NCBI RefSeq assembly: GCF_026343125.1
Contig: NZ_JAPEMB010000001.1
Location: 1,984,001-2,048,000, forward strand
Reading direction: 5' to 3'
Source of the DNA: Streptomyces sp. NBC_00094
Lineage (GTDB): Bacteria; Actinomycetota; Actinomycetes; Streptomycetales; Streptomycetaceae
Length of the DNA: 64,000 nt
A program made the position numbers and the translations under genes. The notes beneath the pieces were generated by a model that was not told where the DNA came from, ran no database searches, and saw only the letters and a program-made list of their open reading frames with translations. Shown here one piece after another: positions 55,981 to 64,000 of the stretch. Position 1 is the first letter of the stretch. Every line of letters begins with the position of its first letter.

Positions 55981-56967
55981 TCAGCCCTTGGCGGCCGACC
56001 CGGCGCCGTTGTCGGCACCGTGATCCACGTCCGTATCCGTATCCGTGTCGGCGTCCGCATCCGCGTCCGCGGCGGCGTCCTCGGGCTCACCGTCGACGAC
56101 GACGTCGTCAGCCTCGTCGGCCTTCTCGGCCACCTCGGCCTTGTCGGCCTTCTCGGCCTGGGGCTCGACGATCTCCTCGCGGCCCGGCCGGATCCGCGCC
56201 GAGATCACGATGTAGGTCACCGCGAGCACGAAGACGATGATCGCCGTCCACACGTTCAGCCGCAGGCCGAGGATGTGGTGCGCCTCGTCGACACGCATGT
56301 ACTCGATCCAGGCGCGGCCCGCGCAGTACGCGGCGACGTAGAGCGCGAAGGCGCGCCCGTGGCCGAGCTTGAAGCGGCGGTCGGCCCAGACGACCAGGAC
56401 GGCGACGCCGACGCACCAGAGCGACTCGTACAGGAAGGTCGGGTGGTAGTACCCGGCCTCTCGGTTCGCGCTCTCGGTGATCTTCAGGGCCCAGGGCAGA
56501 TCGGTCTCCCGGCCGTAGAGCTCCTGGTTGAACCAGTTGCCCCAGCGGCCGATGGCCTGGGCGAGGGCGATACCGGGCGCGATGGCGTCCGCGTACGCCG
56601 GGAGCGGGATGCCCCGTCGACGACAGCCGATCCAGGCACCCACCGCGCCGAGCGCGATGGCGCCCCAGATACCGAGGCCGCCCTCCCAGATCTTGAAGGC
56701 GTCGACCCAGTTCTCACCCTCGCTGAAGTACAGCTGGTAGTCGGTGATCACGTGGTAGAGGCGTCCGCCGACGAGGCCGAAGGGCACCGCCCAGACGGCG
56801 ATGTCGGCCACGGTGCCGGCAGTGCCGCCCCGGGCGATCCAGCGCTTGTTGCCGTACCAGACGGCGACGAAGACACCGATGATGATGCAGAAGGCATAGC
56901 CGCGCAGCGGGATCGGTCCGAGGTTGATCACGCCGGTCGACGGGCTGGGAATATAGGCAAGGTCCAT
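55981..56967 (-). CDS. lgt: Prolipoprotein diacylglyceryl transferase
   Basis: This 328-aa enzyme transfers diacylglycerol to the lipobox cysteine of prolipoproteins. It has seven membrane helices in the first 255 residues. The signature IGRWGNWFNQELYGRETDLPW (about residues 139-160) and catalytic YHPTFLYESLW histidine are visible, with GGRLYHVI earlier. A long acidic cytoplasmic tail (ADADADTDTDTDVD), with hexamer nucleotide repeats at 56030-56070, follows and is not needed for the fold. It lies after the DsbA-like gene on the same strand. Confidence 0.96.
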   Translation of the reverse strand: MDLAYIPSPSTGVINLGPIPLRGYAFCIIIGVFVAVWYGNKRWIARGGTAGTVADIAVWAVPFGLVGGRLYHVITDYQLYFSEGENWVDAFKIWEGGLGIWGAIALGAVGAWIGCRRRGIPLPAYADAIAPGIALAQAIGRWGNWFNQELYGRETDLPWALKITESANREAGYYHPTFLYESLWCVGVAVLVVWADRRFKLGHGRAFALYVAAYCAGRAWIEYMRVDEAHHILGLRLNVWTAIIVFVLAVTYIVISARIRPGREEIVEPQAEKADKAEVAEKADEADDVVVDGEPEDAAADADADADTDTDTDVDHGADNGAGSAAKG

Positions 56968-57031
56968 GGCAGGACCGACGCTACCTTGCCGGGCGGGCGT
57001 GACGGCAGCCCACCCGGCAACGTATGGGTAA

Positions 57032-57862
57032 CTAACCCGCCGAGGGAGCCGAGGGAGAGGCCGTCCCGGCCTTCTTGCCCTTGTTGGCCTCGGCGACCCA
57101 CTTCTTCAGGTTCTCCGGGGAGATCTGCTCGTCCCCCTTCGTCGGGAAGATCGATTCGCCGTTGAGGAGGACGGACGGCGTGCCGCGGAAGCCGCCGCTC
57201 TGGAAGGCCTCGTTCGACTTCCCCACCCAGCTGTCGTGCGTGCCGTCCTCGACGCAGCTGCGGAAGGCGGGCGTGTCGAGGCCCGGCACCTTCGCCGCCA
57301 GTTCGAGGAGCTTGGCGTTGTTCCCGAAGGCGTCGTCCGTCTCCGGCGGCTGGTTGATGTAGAGCGTGTCGTGGTACGCGGTGAACTTCCCCGCGTCCTG
57401 GGCGCACGCGGCCGCGTTCGCCGCGCGCAGCGAGCCGCTGCCGCCCATGTTCCCGTCGATGAGGGTGGCGAGGTGGTACTCGGTCTTGAGCGCGCCGGAC
57501 GCCTCCAGCTCGTGGATGGCGTCCCGCATGACGTTCTCGAACTGGGCGCACGCCGGGCAGCGGAAGTCCTCCCAGATCGCCAGCGTCGACGGGGCGTCCG
57601 ACGTGCCCGTGGGGATGGCGGGCTTGTCGCCCTCGATGGATCCCGTCGGCGCGACCACCGGGCCCGCCTTGTCCGATCCGCCGTCGTCTCCGCTGTTCGC
57701 CGCGATCACCCCGACGACCGCGGCCAGGCCGAGGACGCCGACCACCGCCGCCGACACGATCAGGACGCGCCGCTGCTTCTCGCGGGCCTTGTCGCGCTCG
57801 CGCTGCTGCTGGAGGCGCTCCCGCGCGCTCCGGTTACCGTCACCACGGTTCTTCTCGCTCAC
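57032..57862 (-). CDS. DsbA-like thioredoxin-domain membrane protein
   Basis: This 276-aa protein has an N-terminal cytoplasmic basic stretch (RERLQQQRERDKAREKQRR), one membrane helix (VLIVSAAVVGVLGLAAVVGV, about residues 32-51) and an extracellular DsbA/BdbD-like domain. The DFRCPACAQFE active-site CxxC is near residue 102 and the cis-proline in GTPSVLLN. It probably forms or isomerises disulfides in exported proteins. The GTG at 57862 is used, giving the usual SEKNR start. The trpA terminator ends 13 bp upstream of it. Confidence 0.93.
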   Translation of the reverse strand: MSEKNRGDGNRSARERLQQQRERDKAREKQRRVLIVSAAVVGVLGLAAVVGVIAANSGDDGGSDKAGPVVAPTGSIEGDKPAIPTGTSDAPSTLAIWEDFRCPACAQFENVMRDAIHELEASGALKTEYHLATLIDGNMGGSGSLRAANAAACAQDAGKFTAYHDTLYINQPPETDDAFGNNAKLLELAAKVPGLDTPAFRSCVEDGTHDSWVGKSNEAFQSGGFRGTPSVLLNGESIFPTKGDEQISPENLKKWVAEANKGKKAGTASPSAPSAG

Positions 57863-57874
57863 GCCCACAGCAAC

Positions 57875-57908
57875 GAACCGGGGAGGCACGTGCGTGCCTC
57901 CCCGGTTC
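57875..57908 (-). terminator. Terminator of the trp operon after trpA
   Basis: A perfect 16-bp inverted repeat GAACCGGGGAGGCACG with its complement and a 2-nt centre starts 19 bp past the trpA stop. It separates the trp transcript from the DsbA-like gene. Confidence 0.87.
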
Positions 57909-57926
57909 CATATCCACCCGAATGGG

Positions 57927-58744
57927 CTACGAGACGCGGCGCACGCCCGCCGCGAGTTCGGCCGCCAGTTCCCTTACGGCGGCGAGCCCCGCGGCCTCGT
58001 CGCCGTCGGCGTCGAGGATCCGCTGGACGAAGGCGGAGCCGACGATGACGCCGTCGGCGAAGCCGGCGACCTCCTTGGCCTGGGTGGCGTTGGAGACGCC
58101 GAGGCCGACGCACACCGGGAGTTCGGAGGTGGCGCGGGTGCGGCGGACGAGGTCGGCGGCCTGCTCGCCGACGGACGCGCGGGTGCCCGTGACGCCCATG
58201 AGCGAGGCCGCGTAGACGAAGCCGGAGCCGGCCGCCGTGATGGTGGCGAGGCGTGCGTCCTTGCTGCTGGGCGCGACGACGAAGACGGTGGCGAGACCGT
58301 GCTTGTCGGCGTGCTCGCGCCAGAGCGCGGACTCCTGGACCGGCAGGTCGGGCAGGATGCAGCCCGCGCCGCCGGCCGCGGCGAGCTCCTCGGTGAAGCG
58401 CTCGACGCCGTACCGGTCGATCGGGTTCCAGTACGTCATCACGAGGACCGGCTTGCCGGTGGCCTCGTGGGCCTCCTTGACCGTCCGCATGACGTCGGCG
58501 ATCTTGACGCCGCCCCTCAGGGCGATGTCGTCGGCGGTCTGGATGACCGGGCCGTCGAGGACCGGGTCGCTGTGCGGGAGACCGACCTCGACCACGTCCG
58601 CGCCGCCGTCGAAGGCGGCCTTGATGGCCGCGATGCCGCCGTCGACGGTCGGGAAGCCGGCCGGCAGGTAGGCGATGAGCGCGGCCCTGTCCTCGGCCTT
58701 GGCCTTGGCGAGGGTGTCGCCGAGCAGCTGGATGTTTCCGTTCG

Positions 58745-58748
<4 letters not shown>
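57927..58748 (-). CDS. trpA: Tryptophan synthase alpha chain
   Basis: This 273-aa TIM-barrel enzyme cleaves indole-3-glycerol phosphate to indole and glyceraldehyde-3-phosphate. The catalytic Glu is in [11 protein letters not shown] (about residue 54) and the Asp in [10 protein letters not shown]. It ends with the phosphate-binding CVGLGVSN and VIVGSAF stretches. The GTG at 58748 overlaps the trpB stop, coupling the two subunits. The terminator follows. Confidence 0.97.
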
Positions 58749-59983
<1,235 letters not shown>

Positions 59984-60093
59984 GCGGATGCTCCTCGCGG
60001 GGCGGAATGCCCCGGATCGCGTGCGGTAGATGGTCACGGTATGCGCGCGACGCACTCACGTACGGCAACGCCGGGCCGCCGCCCGGCGCCCCG

Positions 60094-60303
60094 CCCGTTG
60101 TGGGCATACGTTCCGCAGGGGCGGAACGGGTGGGCACAACGGACGGCGCCCTTCGCCGGGCCCAGGCTTGCCGCGCCTGAACCCCCGCCCCTTGAAACGC
60201 CGCACTGCTGGTGCGGGTGCAGGCACAAGGGGCGGAGGCGCCCAAGAAGGCGCCGTCCCGTGTGCCCACCCGTCCCGCCCTGCGGGACGATTGCCCACAC
60301 GGG
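60094..60303. repeat. 210-bp giant imperfect palindrome between trpB and trpM (MITE/BIME-like)
   Basis: The left arm from 60094 (CCCGTTGTGGGCATACG ...) and the right arm ending at 60303 are reverse complements over roughly 60 bp with few gaps. Each arm is itself a copy of the 40-bp palindrome at 3148. Inside, GGACGGCGCC/GGCGCCGTCC, CCGCCCCTTG/CAAGGGGCGG and CCGCAC/GTGCGG continue the pairing to a 5-nt centre near 60205. No ORF is carried. Confidence 0.85.
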
Positions 60304-60338
60304 GGTGGGCAGGGGGCGCGGGCGCGGCTCGGGGCCGG

Positions 60339-60623
60339 CTAAGCGTCGTACGTGAAGGTGCGCGCCGGGCGCGGGCGCCATCGCATGCCGTTGACCTGGC
60401 CGGGCTCCGAGCCGATCACGTAGCGGACCCGGCGGCCGTGGACACGGCGGGCGGGCGCGCGGCAGCCACGCGGTCGGCAGCCCCTGGCCAGTGGGGCGTG
60501 CTTGGAGACGGGCGCTGCGGCGGTACGGAGCCGACCGCGGCGCCCCACCGCGACGTCCGCGGACACGACCGGGCCGCCCGGGGCGAGCCCCTGGGCGGTC
60601 GGCGTGGCGCGGCGCACGGTCAT
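60339..60623 (-). CDS. trpM: TrpM-like small regulatory protein
   Basis: This 94-aa basic protein has a C-terminal half GCRPRGCRAPARRVHGRRVRY and ends in TYDA. It resembles the short TrpM/TrpX protein that sits between trpC and trpB in streptomycetes and modulates tryptophan synthesis. The coelicolor protein is shorter, about 63 residues, so the extra N-terminal part may not be translated. The ATG at 60623 follows the trpC stop by 7 bp. No catalytic motif is present. Confidence 0.7.
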   Translation of the reverse strand: MTVRRATPTAQGLAPGGPVVSADVAVGRRGRLRTAAAPVSKHAPLARGCRPRGCRAPARRVHGRRVRYVIGSEPGQVNGMRWRPRPARTFTYDA

Positions 60624-60630
60624 CGAGGGA

Positions 60631-61440
60631 TCAGCCCCGGCCGTGGCGGAGGGCCGGGTGGGCGCCGGCGGCGACCAGGTCGGCGACGGCGGCCTTGGGG
60701 TCGCGGCCGGTGACGAGGGACTCGCCGACCAGGACCGCGTCGGCGCCGGCGTTGGCGTAGGCGATCAGGTCGTGCGGGCCGCGGACGCCGGACTCGGCGA
60801 TCTTGACGATGTGCGCGGGGATCTCGGGGGCGACGCGCTCGAACGTGGTGCGGTCGACCTTGAGGGTCTTGAGGTCACGGGCGTTGACGCCGATGATCCG
60901 GGCACCCGCGTCGACGGCGCGCTCGACCTCCTCCTCGTCGTGGACCTCGACCAGCGGGGTCAGCCCGATGGACTCGGCACGCTCGATGAGGGAGACCAGC
61001 GCCTCCTGCTCCAGGGCGGAGACGATGAGGAGCGCGAGATCCGCTCCGTACGCCCGGGCCTCCCAGAGCTGGTACGCGGTGACGATGAAGTCCTTGCGCA
61101 GGACGGGGATGTCGACCCGGGCGCGCACGGCCTCCAGGTCGGCGAGGGAGCCGCCGAAACGGCGCTCCTCGGTCAGGACCGAGATGACGGCCGCGCCGCC
61201 CGCCTCGTAGTCGGCGGCGAGTCCGGCGGGGTCGGCGATCGCGGCGAGCGCGCCCTTGGACGGGCTGGAGCGCTTGACCTCGCAGATCACCTTGACGCCG
61301 TCGCCGCGCAGTGCGGCGACGCCGTCCTTGGCCTGCGGCGCCTTGGCGGCGCGCTCCTTGAGCTCGTCGAGGGTGACCCGCGCCTGCCGCTCTGCGAGGT
61401 CGGCGCGTACGCCTTCGATGATCTCGTCGAGCACACTCAC
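60631..61440 (-). CDS. trpC: Indole-3-glycerol phosphate synthase
   Basis: This 269-aa TIM-barrel enzyme closes the ring to indole-3-glycerol phosphate. Conserved stretches are [16 protein letters not shown] (catalytic Glu/Lys), [33 protein letters not shown] and [11 protein letters not shown]. The GTG at 61440 (SVLDEI start) has AAGGGGG upstream and is the usual streptomycete start. The frame stays open to a GTG at 61494, which directly follows a possible -10 box. It heads trpC-trpM-trpB-trpA. Confidence 0.96.
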   Translation of the reverse strand: MSVLDEIIEGVRADLAERQARVTLDELKERAAKAPQAKDGVAALRGDGVKVICEVKRSSPSKGALAAIADPAGLAADYEAGGAAVISVLTEERRFGGSLADLEAVRARVDIPVLRKDFIVTAYQLWEARAYGADLALLIVSALEQEALVSLIERAESIGLTPLVEVHDEEEVERAVDAGARIIGVNARDLKTLKVDRTTFERVAPEIPAHIVKIAESGVRGPHDLIAYANAGADAVLVGESLVTGRDPKAAVADLVAAGAHPALRHGRG

Positions 61441-61496
61441 GCGAGGGGCCCCCTTCCGGGACGGTGATGGTGATGAGGAACCAGGTTCAGCCACAT
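61437..61496 (-). CDS. Candidate 19-codon leader ORF overlapping the trpC start
   Basis: ATG at 61496 encodes M-W-L-N-L-V-P, then four His, then RPGRGPLA. The TGA at 61439-61437 overlaps the GTG start of trpC, so translation could couple to it. A single Trp codon at position 2 and a His run are suggestive of a leader peptide, but a TAGGAT -10-like box at 61499-61504 would place the transcript start at about this ATG. Chance is possible. Confidence 0.3.
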   Translation of the reverse strand: MWLNLVPHHHHRPGRGPLA

Positions 61497-61498
61497 CG

Positions 61499-61504
61499 AT
61501 CCTA
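61499..61504 (-). promoter_or_regulatory. Possible trpC promoter -10 box
   Basis: TAGGAT on the minus strand, preceded by TGTGAGT about 18 bp upstream, fits a weak vegetative promoter. Transcription would begin near 61493, close to an in-frame GTG at 61494, which would give a leaderless trpC message. Confidence 0.4.
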
Positions 61505-61593
61505 TCCGCAGGACGGCTCCGGACTCACATCGGCCGGAGTGGCGTCCCACCTGCTGGGACTGGCGTTCGGGTTTGCCAGGAAGCGTGCGGCCC

Positions 61594-62175
61594 TCAGGGG
61601 GCCAGCACGGAGCCGAAGGGAAGGTTCCGGACCAGGGTGAAAAGGGCGAGGGCGATGCCGATCCCCCACCACCAGGCCGAGGAGACCGCGAGGCGCATGG
61701 GCTCCCCGCGGATGGCACGAATCAGCCACAGGACCATGAAGACGGCGAAGAGTCCGTAGCCGAGGACGGCGAAGGCGTTGGCGCCCAGAGCGGCCGGGAG
61801 GTCGCCGTGGGCGAAGGCGTGGGCGCTGCGGAGTCCGCCGCACCCGGGACAGTAGAGGCCGGTGAAGCGGAGCAGGGGGCAGACGGGGTAGTGCCCGGGT
61901 TCGTTGGGGTCGACCGCCCCGACGTAGGCGAAGGCGGCGGCGACCCCGGCGAGGGTCACGGCCGGCGCGAGCAGCCGCCGGGCGAGCGGTCGCGGCGGTA
62001 CGGGGCGTACGCCGGCGGACATGTCAGGTGCGGCAGGTCCGGCGGATGCGGCAGGGGCGACGGGTACGGCCGGGGCGACGGCTCCCGCCGGCACGGGCGT
62101 GTCCGCGTGCGCGGGTTCACCCGGTCGGGCGAGGGAATCGTCGGTCTCGGCTTCGGCCGTCGGCTGCGGGTCCAC
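61594..62175 (-). CDS. DUF2752 membrane protein
   Basis: This 193-aa protein has a proline/alanine-rich N-terminus of about 70 residues followed by the DUF2752 core: CPLLRFTGLYCPGCGGLRSAHAFAHGD, then helices FAVFMVLWLIRAI and GIGIALALFTLVRNL. Three to four membrane spans are predicted. Function is unknown for the family. The GTG at 62175 is inferred. It lies in the streptomycete trp locus between trpE and trpC but has its own terminator upstream, and 153 bp separate it from the trpC start. Confidence 0.82.
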   Translation of the reverse strand: MDPQPTAEAETDDSLARPGEPAHADTPVPAGAVAPAVPVAPAASAGPAAPDMSAGVRPVPPRPLARRLLAPAVTLAGVAAAFAYVGAVDPNEPGHYPVCPLLRFTGLYCPGCGGLRSAHAFAHGDLPAALGANAFAVLGYGLFAVFMVLWLIRAIRGEPMRLAVSSAWWWGIGIALALFTLVRNLPFGSVLAP

Positions 62176-62199
62176 CCGGTGATTCTCGCCCGTGACGCG

Positions 62200-62236
62200 C
62201 GAGAGCGCAGCCCGGCACGGCCGGACTGCGCTCTCG
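62200..62236 (-). terminator. Terminator-like hairpin after the HGxxP membrane protein gene
   Basis: CGAGAGCGCAG at 62200-62210 pairs with CTGCGCTCTCG at 62226-62236, with an internal CCGG/CCGG. It lies 17 bp beyond the stop at 62253 and before the DUF2752 start. Confidence 0.75.
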
Positions 62237-62252
62237 AGTGCGTCGTGTCGCG

Positions 62253-62507
62253 TCAGGAACGGGCCTGCGCGGTCGCGGTCGCGGTCTCGCGGGCGGCGAT
62301 GACGGCCGCCGACTCCTTCGGCATGCCGAGGCCGGCCGCCTTCATCGCGCCGCCGACGATGCCGCCGAGGACGATGACACCCATGCCGGCCCAGAATCCG
62401 GCCTGGTTGGCGGCCACCATGAAGACCCCGGCGATGCAGAAGCCGATGAAGGAGATGATGACACCGGTCCAGGCGGCCGGGGTGTGTCCGTGGGCGCTGC
62501 CCGCCAT
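62253..62507 (-). CDS. Small HGxxP-type membrane protein
   Basis: This 84-aa protein has HGHTPAAW at residues 6-13, then two membrane helices (GVIISFIGFCIAGVFMVAA and AGMGVIVLGGIVGGAMKAAG) and a hydrophilic tail. It belongs to a small actinobacterial family usually found near trp genes; no function is known. The ATG at 62507 gives the family N-terminus. Hairpin downstream; 149 bp to the next gene upstream are empty. Confidence 0.85.
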   Translation of the reverse strand: MAGSAHGHTPAAWTGVIISFIGFCIAGVFMVAANQAGFWAGMGVIVLGGIVGGAMKAAGLGMPKESAAVIAARETATATAQARS

Positions 62508-62656
62508 GAGTTGCTCCTCGTTGCTGTTGCTCGATGGTGAGGTCTCGCGTGCGCGGACACTCGGTGCCCATTGTCCCGCACGCGGGCGCGCGAGGATGAA
62601 TCGGGGGTGCCCGGACGATCACGCGTCGCGGTGGGCCCTCCGGTCGGTCCCCCGGG

Positions 62657-63298
62657 TCACTCGCCGCGCGTGGGGTCCTCGCCGCGGTCCAGGGCCTTCC
62701 AGAGGTCCTCGGGGCGGTCCGGGTCGGTCACCGGGGCCTTTCGCGCGGCGCGCGGGGTTCCGGACCGCTCGTAGCGGCCGCCCATCGCCGGCCAGTTCTT
62801 GCCGAAGCGCAGGGCGAAGAGGCCGGCCAGCAGGATGAGGACGGCGCCGGCGGCGGTGACGTAGGGCCAGGCGGTGTGGGTCAGACCGGCCACGGCGGCG
62901 GCGGTGTCGCCACTGATCCGGGCGGCCTCCGCGTTCAGGGCGGAGCTGTCGGAGGCGCCGAGGAACGCGGCGAGCGCGGCGCCCGCGCCGCTCAGCGCGA
63001 GGAGCGCGGCGACCAGGGTGCGGCCGGTGCGACGGACCGCGAAGACCGCGAAGAGCGCGGCGAGACCGACGATCGCGAGGGCGGTCGGCACACCGGTGAC
63101 GGCGCCGCCGTCGGCCACGACGGGGACGGTGCCGCCGCCGACGGACGCGGTGCCCTCCGCCCAGATCTGGCCGGCCGAGAGCAGGACGACGGTGGCGCCG
63201 AGGGCGCCGAGGAGGAGGGCCGCGGCCAGGCTGCGGCGGCCGCCGGTGGGGACGGCCACGCGGGCGGCCCGGGGCTGGGGTACGGGTACGGCACTCAC
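62657..63298 (-). CDS. Trp-operon-associated membrane protein (TIGR02234 type)
   Basis: This 213-aa protein has four likely membrane helices: about residues 25-45 (AAALLLGALGATVVLLSAG), 70-90, 95-113 and 145-165, with extracellular loop WAEGTASVGGG. It is the membrane protein that sits directly behind trpE in actinobacteria; its role is unknown, with suspected links to tryptophan uptake or sensing. GTG 63298 and GTG 63307 are both possible starts. The C-terminal tail PEDLWKALDRGEDPT is conserved in the family. It follows trpE by about 20 bp. Confidence 0.85.
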   Translation of the reverse strand: MSAVPVPQPRAARVAVPTGGRRSLAAALLLGALGATVVLLSAGQIWAEGTASVGGGTVPVVADGGAVTGVPTALAIVGLAALFAVFAVRRTGRTLVAALLALSGAGAALAAFLGASDSSALNAEAARISGDTAAAVAGLTHTAWPYVTAAGAVLILLAGLFALRFGKNWPAMGGRYERSGTPRAARKAPVTDPDRPEDLWKALDRGEDPTRGE

Positions 63299-63321
63299 GT
63301 ACCCCACTATCCCCTACGGAC

Positions 63322-64000
63322 TCAGGACCTGTTCATCCGGTTGGCGGTGTGGACGGCTCGGAGGACGGCCGCGGCCTTGTTGCGGCACTCGTTGTCCTCG
63401 GCGACCGGGTCGGAGTCGGCGACGACACCCGCTCCGGCCTGCACGTACGCGGTGCCGTCGCGGAGGAGGGCGGTGCGGATGGCGATGGCCGTGTCGGCGT
63501 CTCCGGCGAAATCGAGATAACCGACACATCCGCCGTACAGGCCGCGCCGGGAGGGTTCGAGCTCCTCGATGATCTGCATCGCGCGGGGCTTGGGAGCGCC
63601 GGAGAGGGTGCCGGCCGGGAAGCAGGCGGTGAGGACGTCGAAGGCGGTCCGGCCCTCGGCGACCCTGCCGGTCACGGTGGAGACGATGTGCATGACGTGC
63701 GAGTAGCGCTCGACGGACATGAAGTCGACGACCTCGACCGAGCCGGGCGCGCAGACCCGGCCGAGGTCGTTGCGGCCGAGGTCGACGAGCATGAGGTGCT
63801 CGGCGCGCTCCTTGGGGTCGGCGAGCAGCTCCTCGGCGAGGTCGTGGTCCTCCTGCGGGGTGGCGCCGCGGTGCCGGGTGCCGGCGATGGGGTGGAGCAG
63901 CGCGTGCCCGTCCTCGACCTTGACGAGGGCCTCGGGGCTGGAGCCGACGACGTCGAAGCCGTTCTCGAAGCGGAAGAGGTACATGTACGGGGACGGGTTG
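63322..64000 (-). CDS. trpE: Anthranilate synthase component I, C-terminal part (partial)
   Basis: The gene runs off the right edge; about 226 codons of the chorismate-binding domain remain. Motifs are PSPYMYLF at the very edge, [34 protein letters not shown] and [19 protein letters not shown], with the active-site Glu in [13 protein letters not shown] and the closing [10 protein letters not shown]. It makes anthranilate from chorismate and starts the pathway. The regulatory region and tryptophan feedback site lie outside the window. Confidence 0.95.
   Translation of the reverse strand, partial: NPSPYMYLFRFENGFDVVGSSPEALVKVEDGHALLHPIAGTRHRGATPQEDHDLAEELLADPKERAEHLMLVDLGRNDLGRVCAPGSVEVVDFMSVERYSHVMHIVSTVTGRVAEGRTAFDVLTACFPAGTLSGAPKPRAMQIIEELEPSRRGLYGGCVGYLDFAGDADTAIAIRTALLRDGTAYVQAGAGVVADSDPVAEDNECRNKAAAVLRAVHTANRMNRS

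Overview
This is a very high-GC chromosomal segment with GTG/ATG starts, purine-rich ribosome binding sites and many 4-base ATGA/GTGA overlaps. Gene content points to a Streptomyces or close relative: a Streptomyces-type secreted trypsin, the gltBD pair, a trpE-x-x-x-trpC-trpM-trpB-trpA block with lgt and an ADP-ribosylglycohydrolase array between gltBD and trp, and GC-rich dispersed palindromes. No tRNA, rRNA, insertion sequence, prophage or CRISPR array was seen.

Layout. 1-268 is the tail of a 5'-nucleotidase. 273-7948 (minus) holds a decarboxylase/N-hydroxylase pair of siderophore type, aminopeptidase N, asparaginase, chorismate mutase and an AraC regulator, which is divergent from a GH35 beta-galactosidase (8045-9859). 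9858-14402 carries a terminator, tandem repeats, a trypsin-like protease, a zinc metallopeptidase-like protein, an ankyrin/HEAT protein and a lipoprotein. 14400-28633 is a steroid C/D-ring (HIP) degradation cluster laid out like the mycobacterial KstR2 regulon: two SDRs, echA20, ipdA, ipdB, ipdC, then fadA6, kstR2, ipdF and fadE30, divergent from fadE31 and fadE32. Both divergent promoters carry one copy of the same KstR2-like palindrome. A tyrosine phosphatase and a DEAD-box helicase sit inside the cluster. 28628-33942 has small enzymes, a vWA/PadR pair and a flavin monooxygenase-SDR-hydrolase operon.

34036-40048 is the most unusual part. A roughly 1750-residue protein fuses an N-terminal caspase-like protease to an Hsp90-type ATPase and a long C-terminal region of diverged repeats. 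Two tiny overlapping genes follow it, one for a zinc ribbon protein and one for a three-helix membrane protein. This looks like an NTP-dependent conflict or immunity operon.

40281-46305 is gltD-gltB (glutamate synthase). Next come a VIT/CCC1 transporter, then a tightly overlapping plus-strand operon (47789-55917) of four ADP-ribosylglycohydrolase paralogues, a ribokinase, a type III CoA-transferase and a CitE-like lyase, closed by a strong hairpin. The minus strand from 64000 back to 55981 carries trpE (partial), three small membrane proteins, trpC, trpM, a 210-bp giant palindrome, trpB, trpA, a terminator, a DsbA-like thioredoxin and lgt.

Recurring theme: short in-frame tandem repeats and REP-like palindromes have expanded inside several otherwise ordinary genes (GH35, SDR, fadE32, two ADP-ribosylglycohydrolases, the lgt tail).
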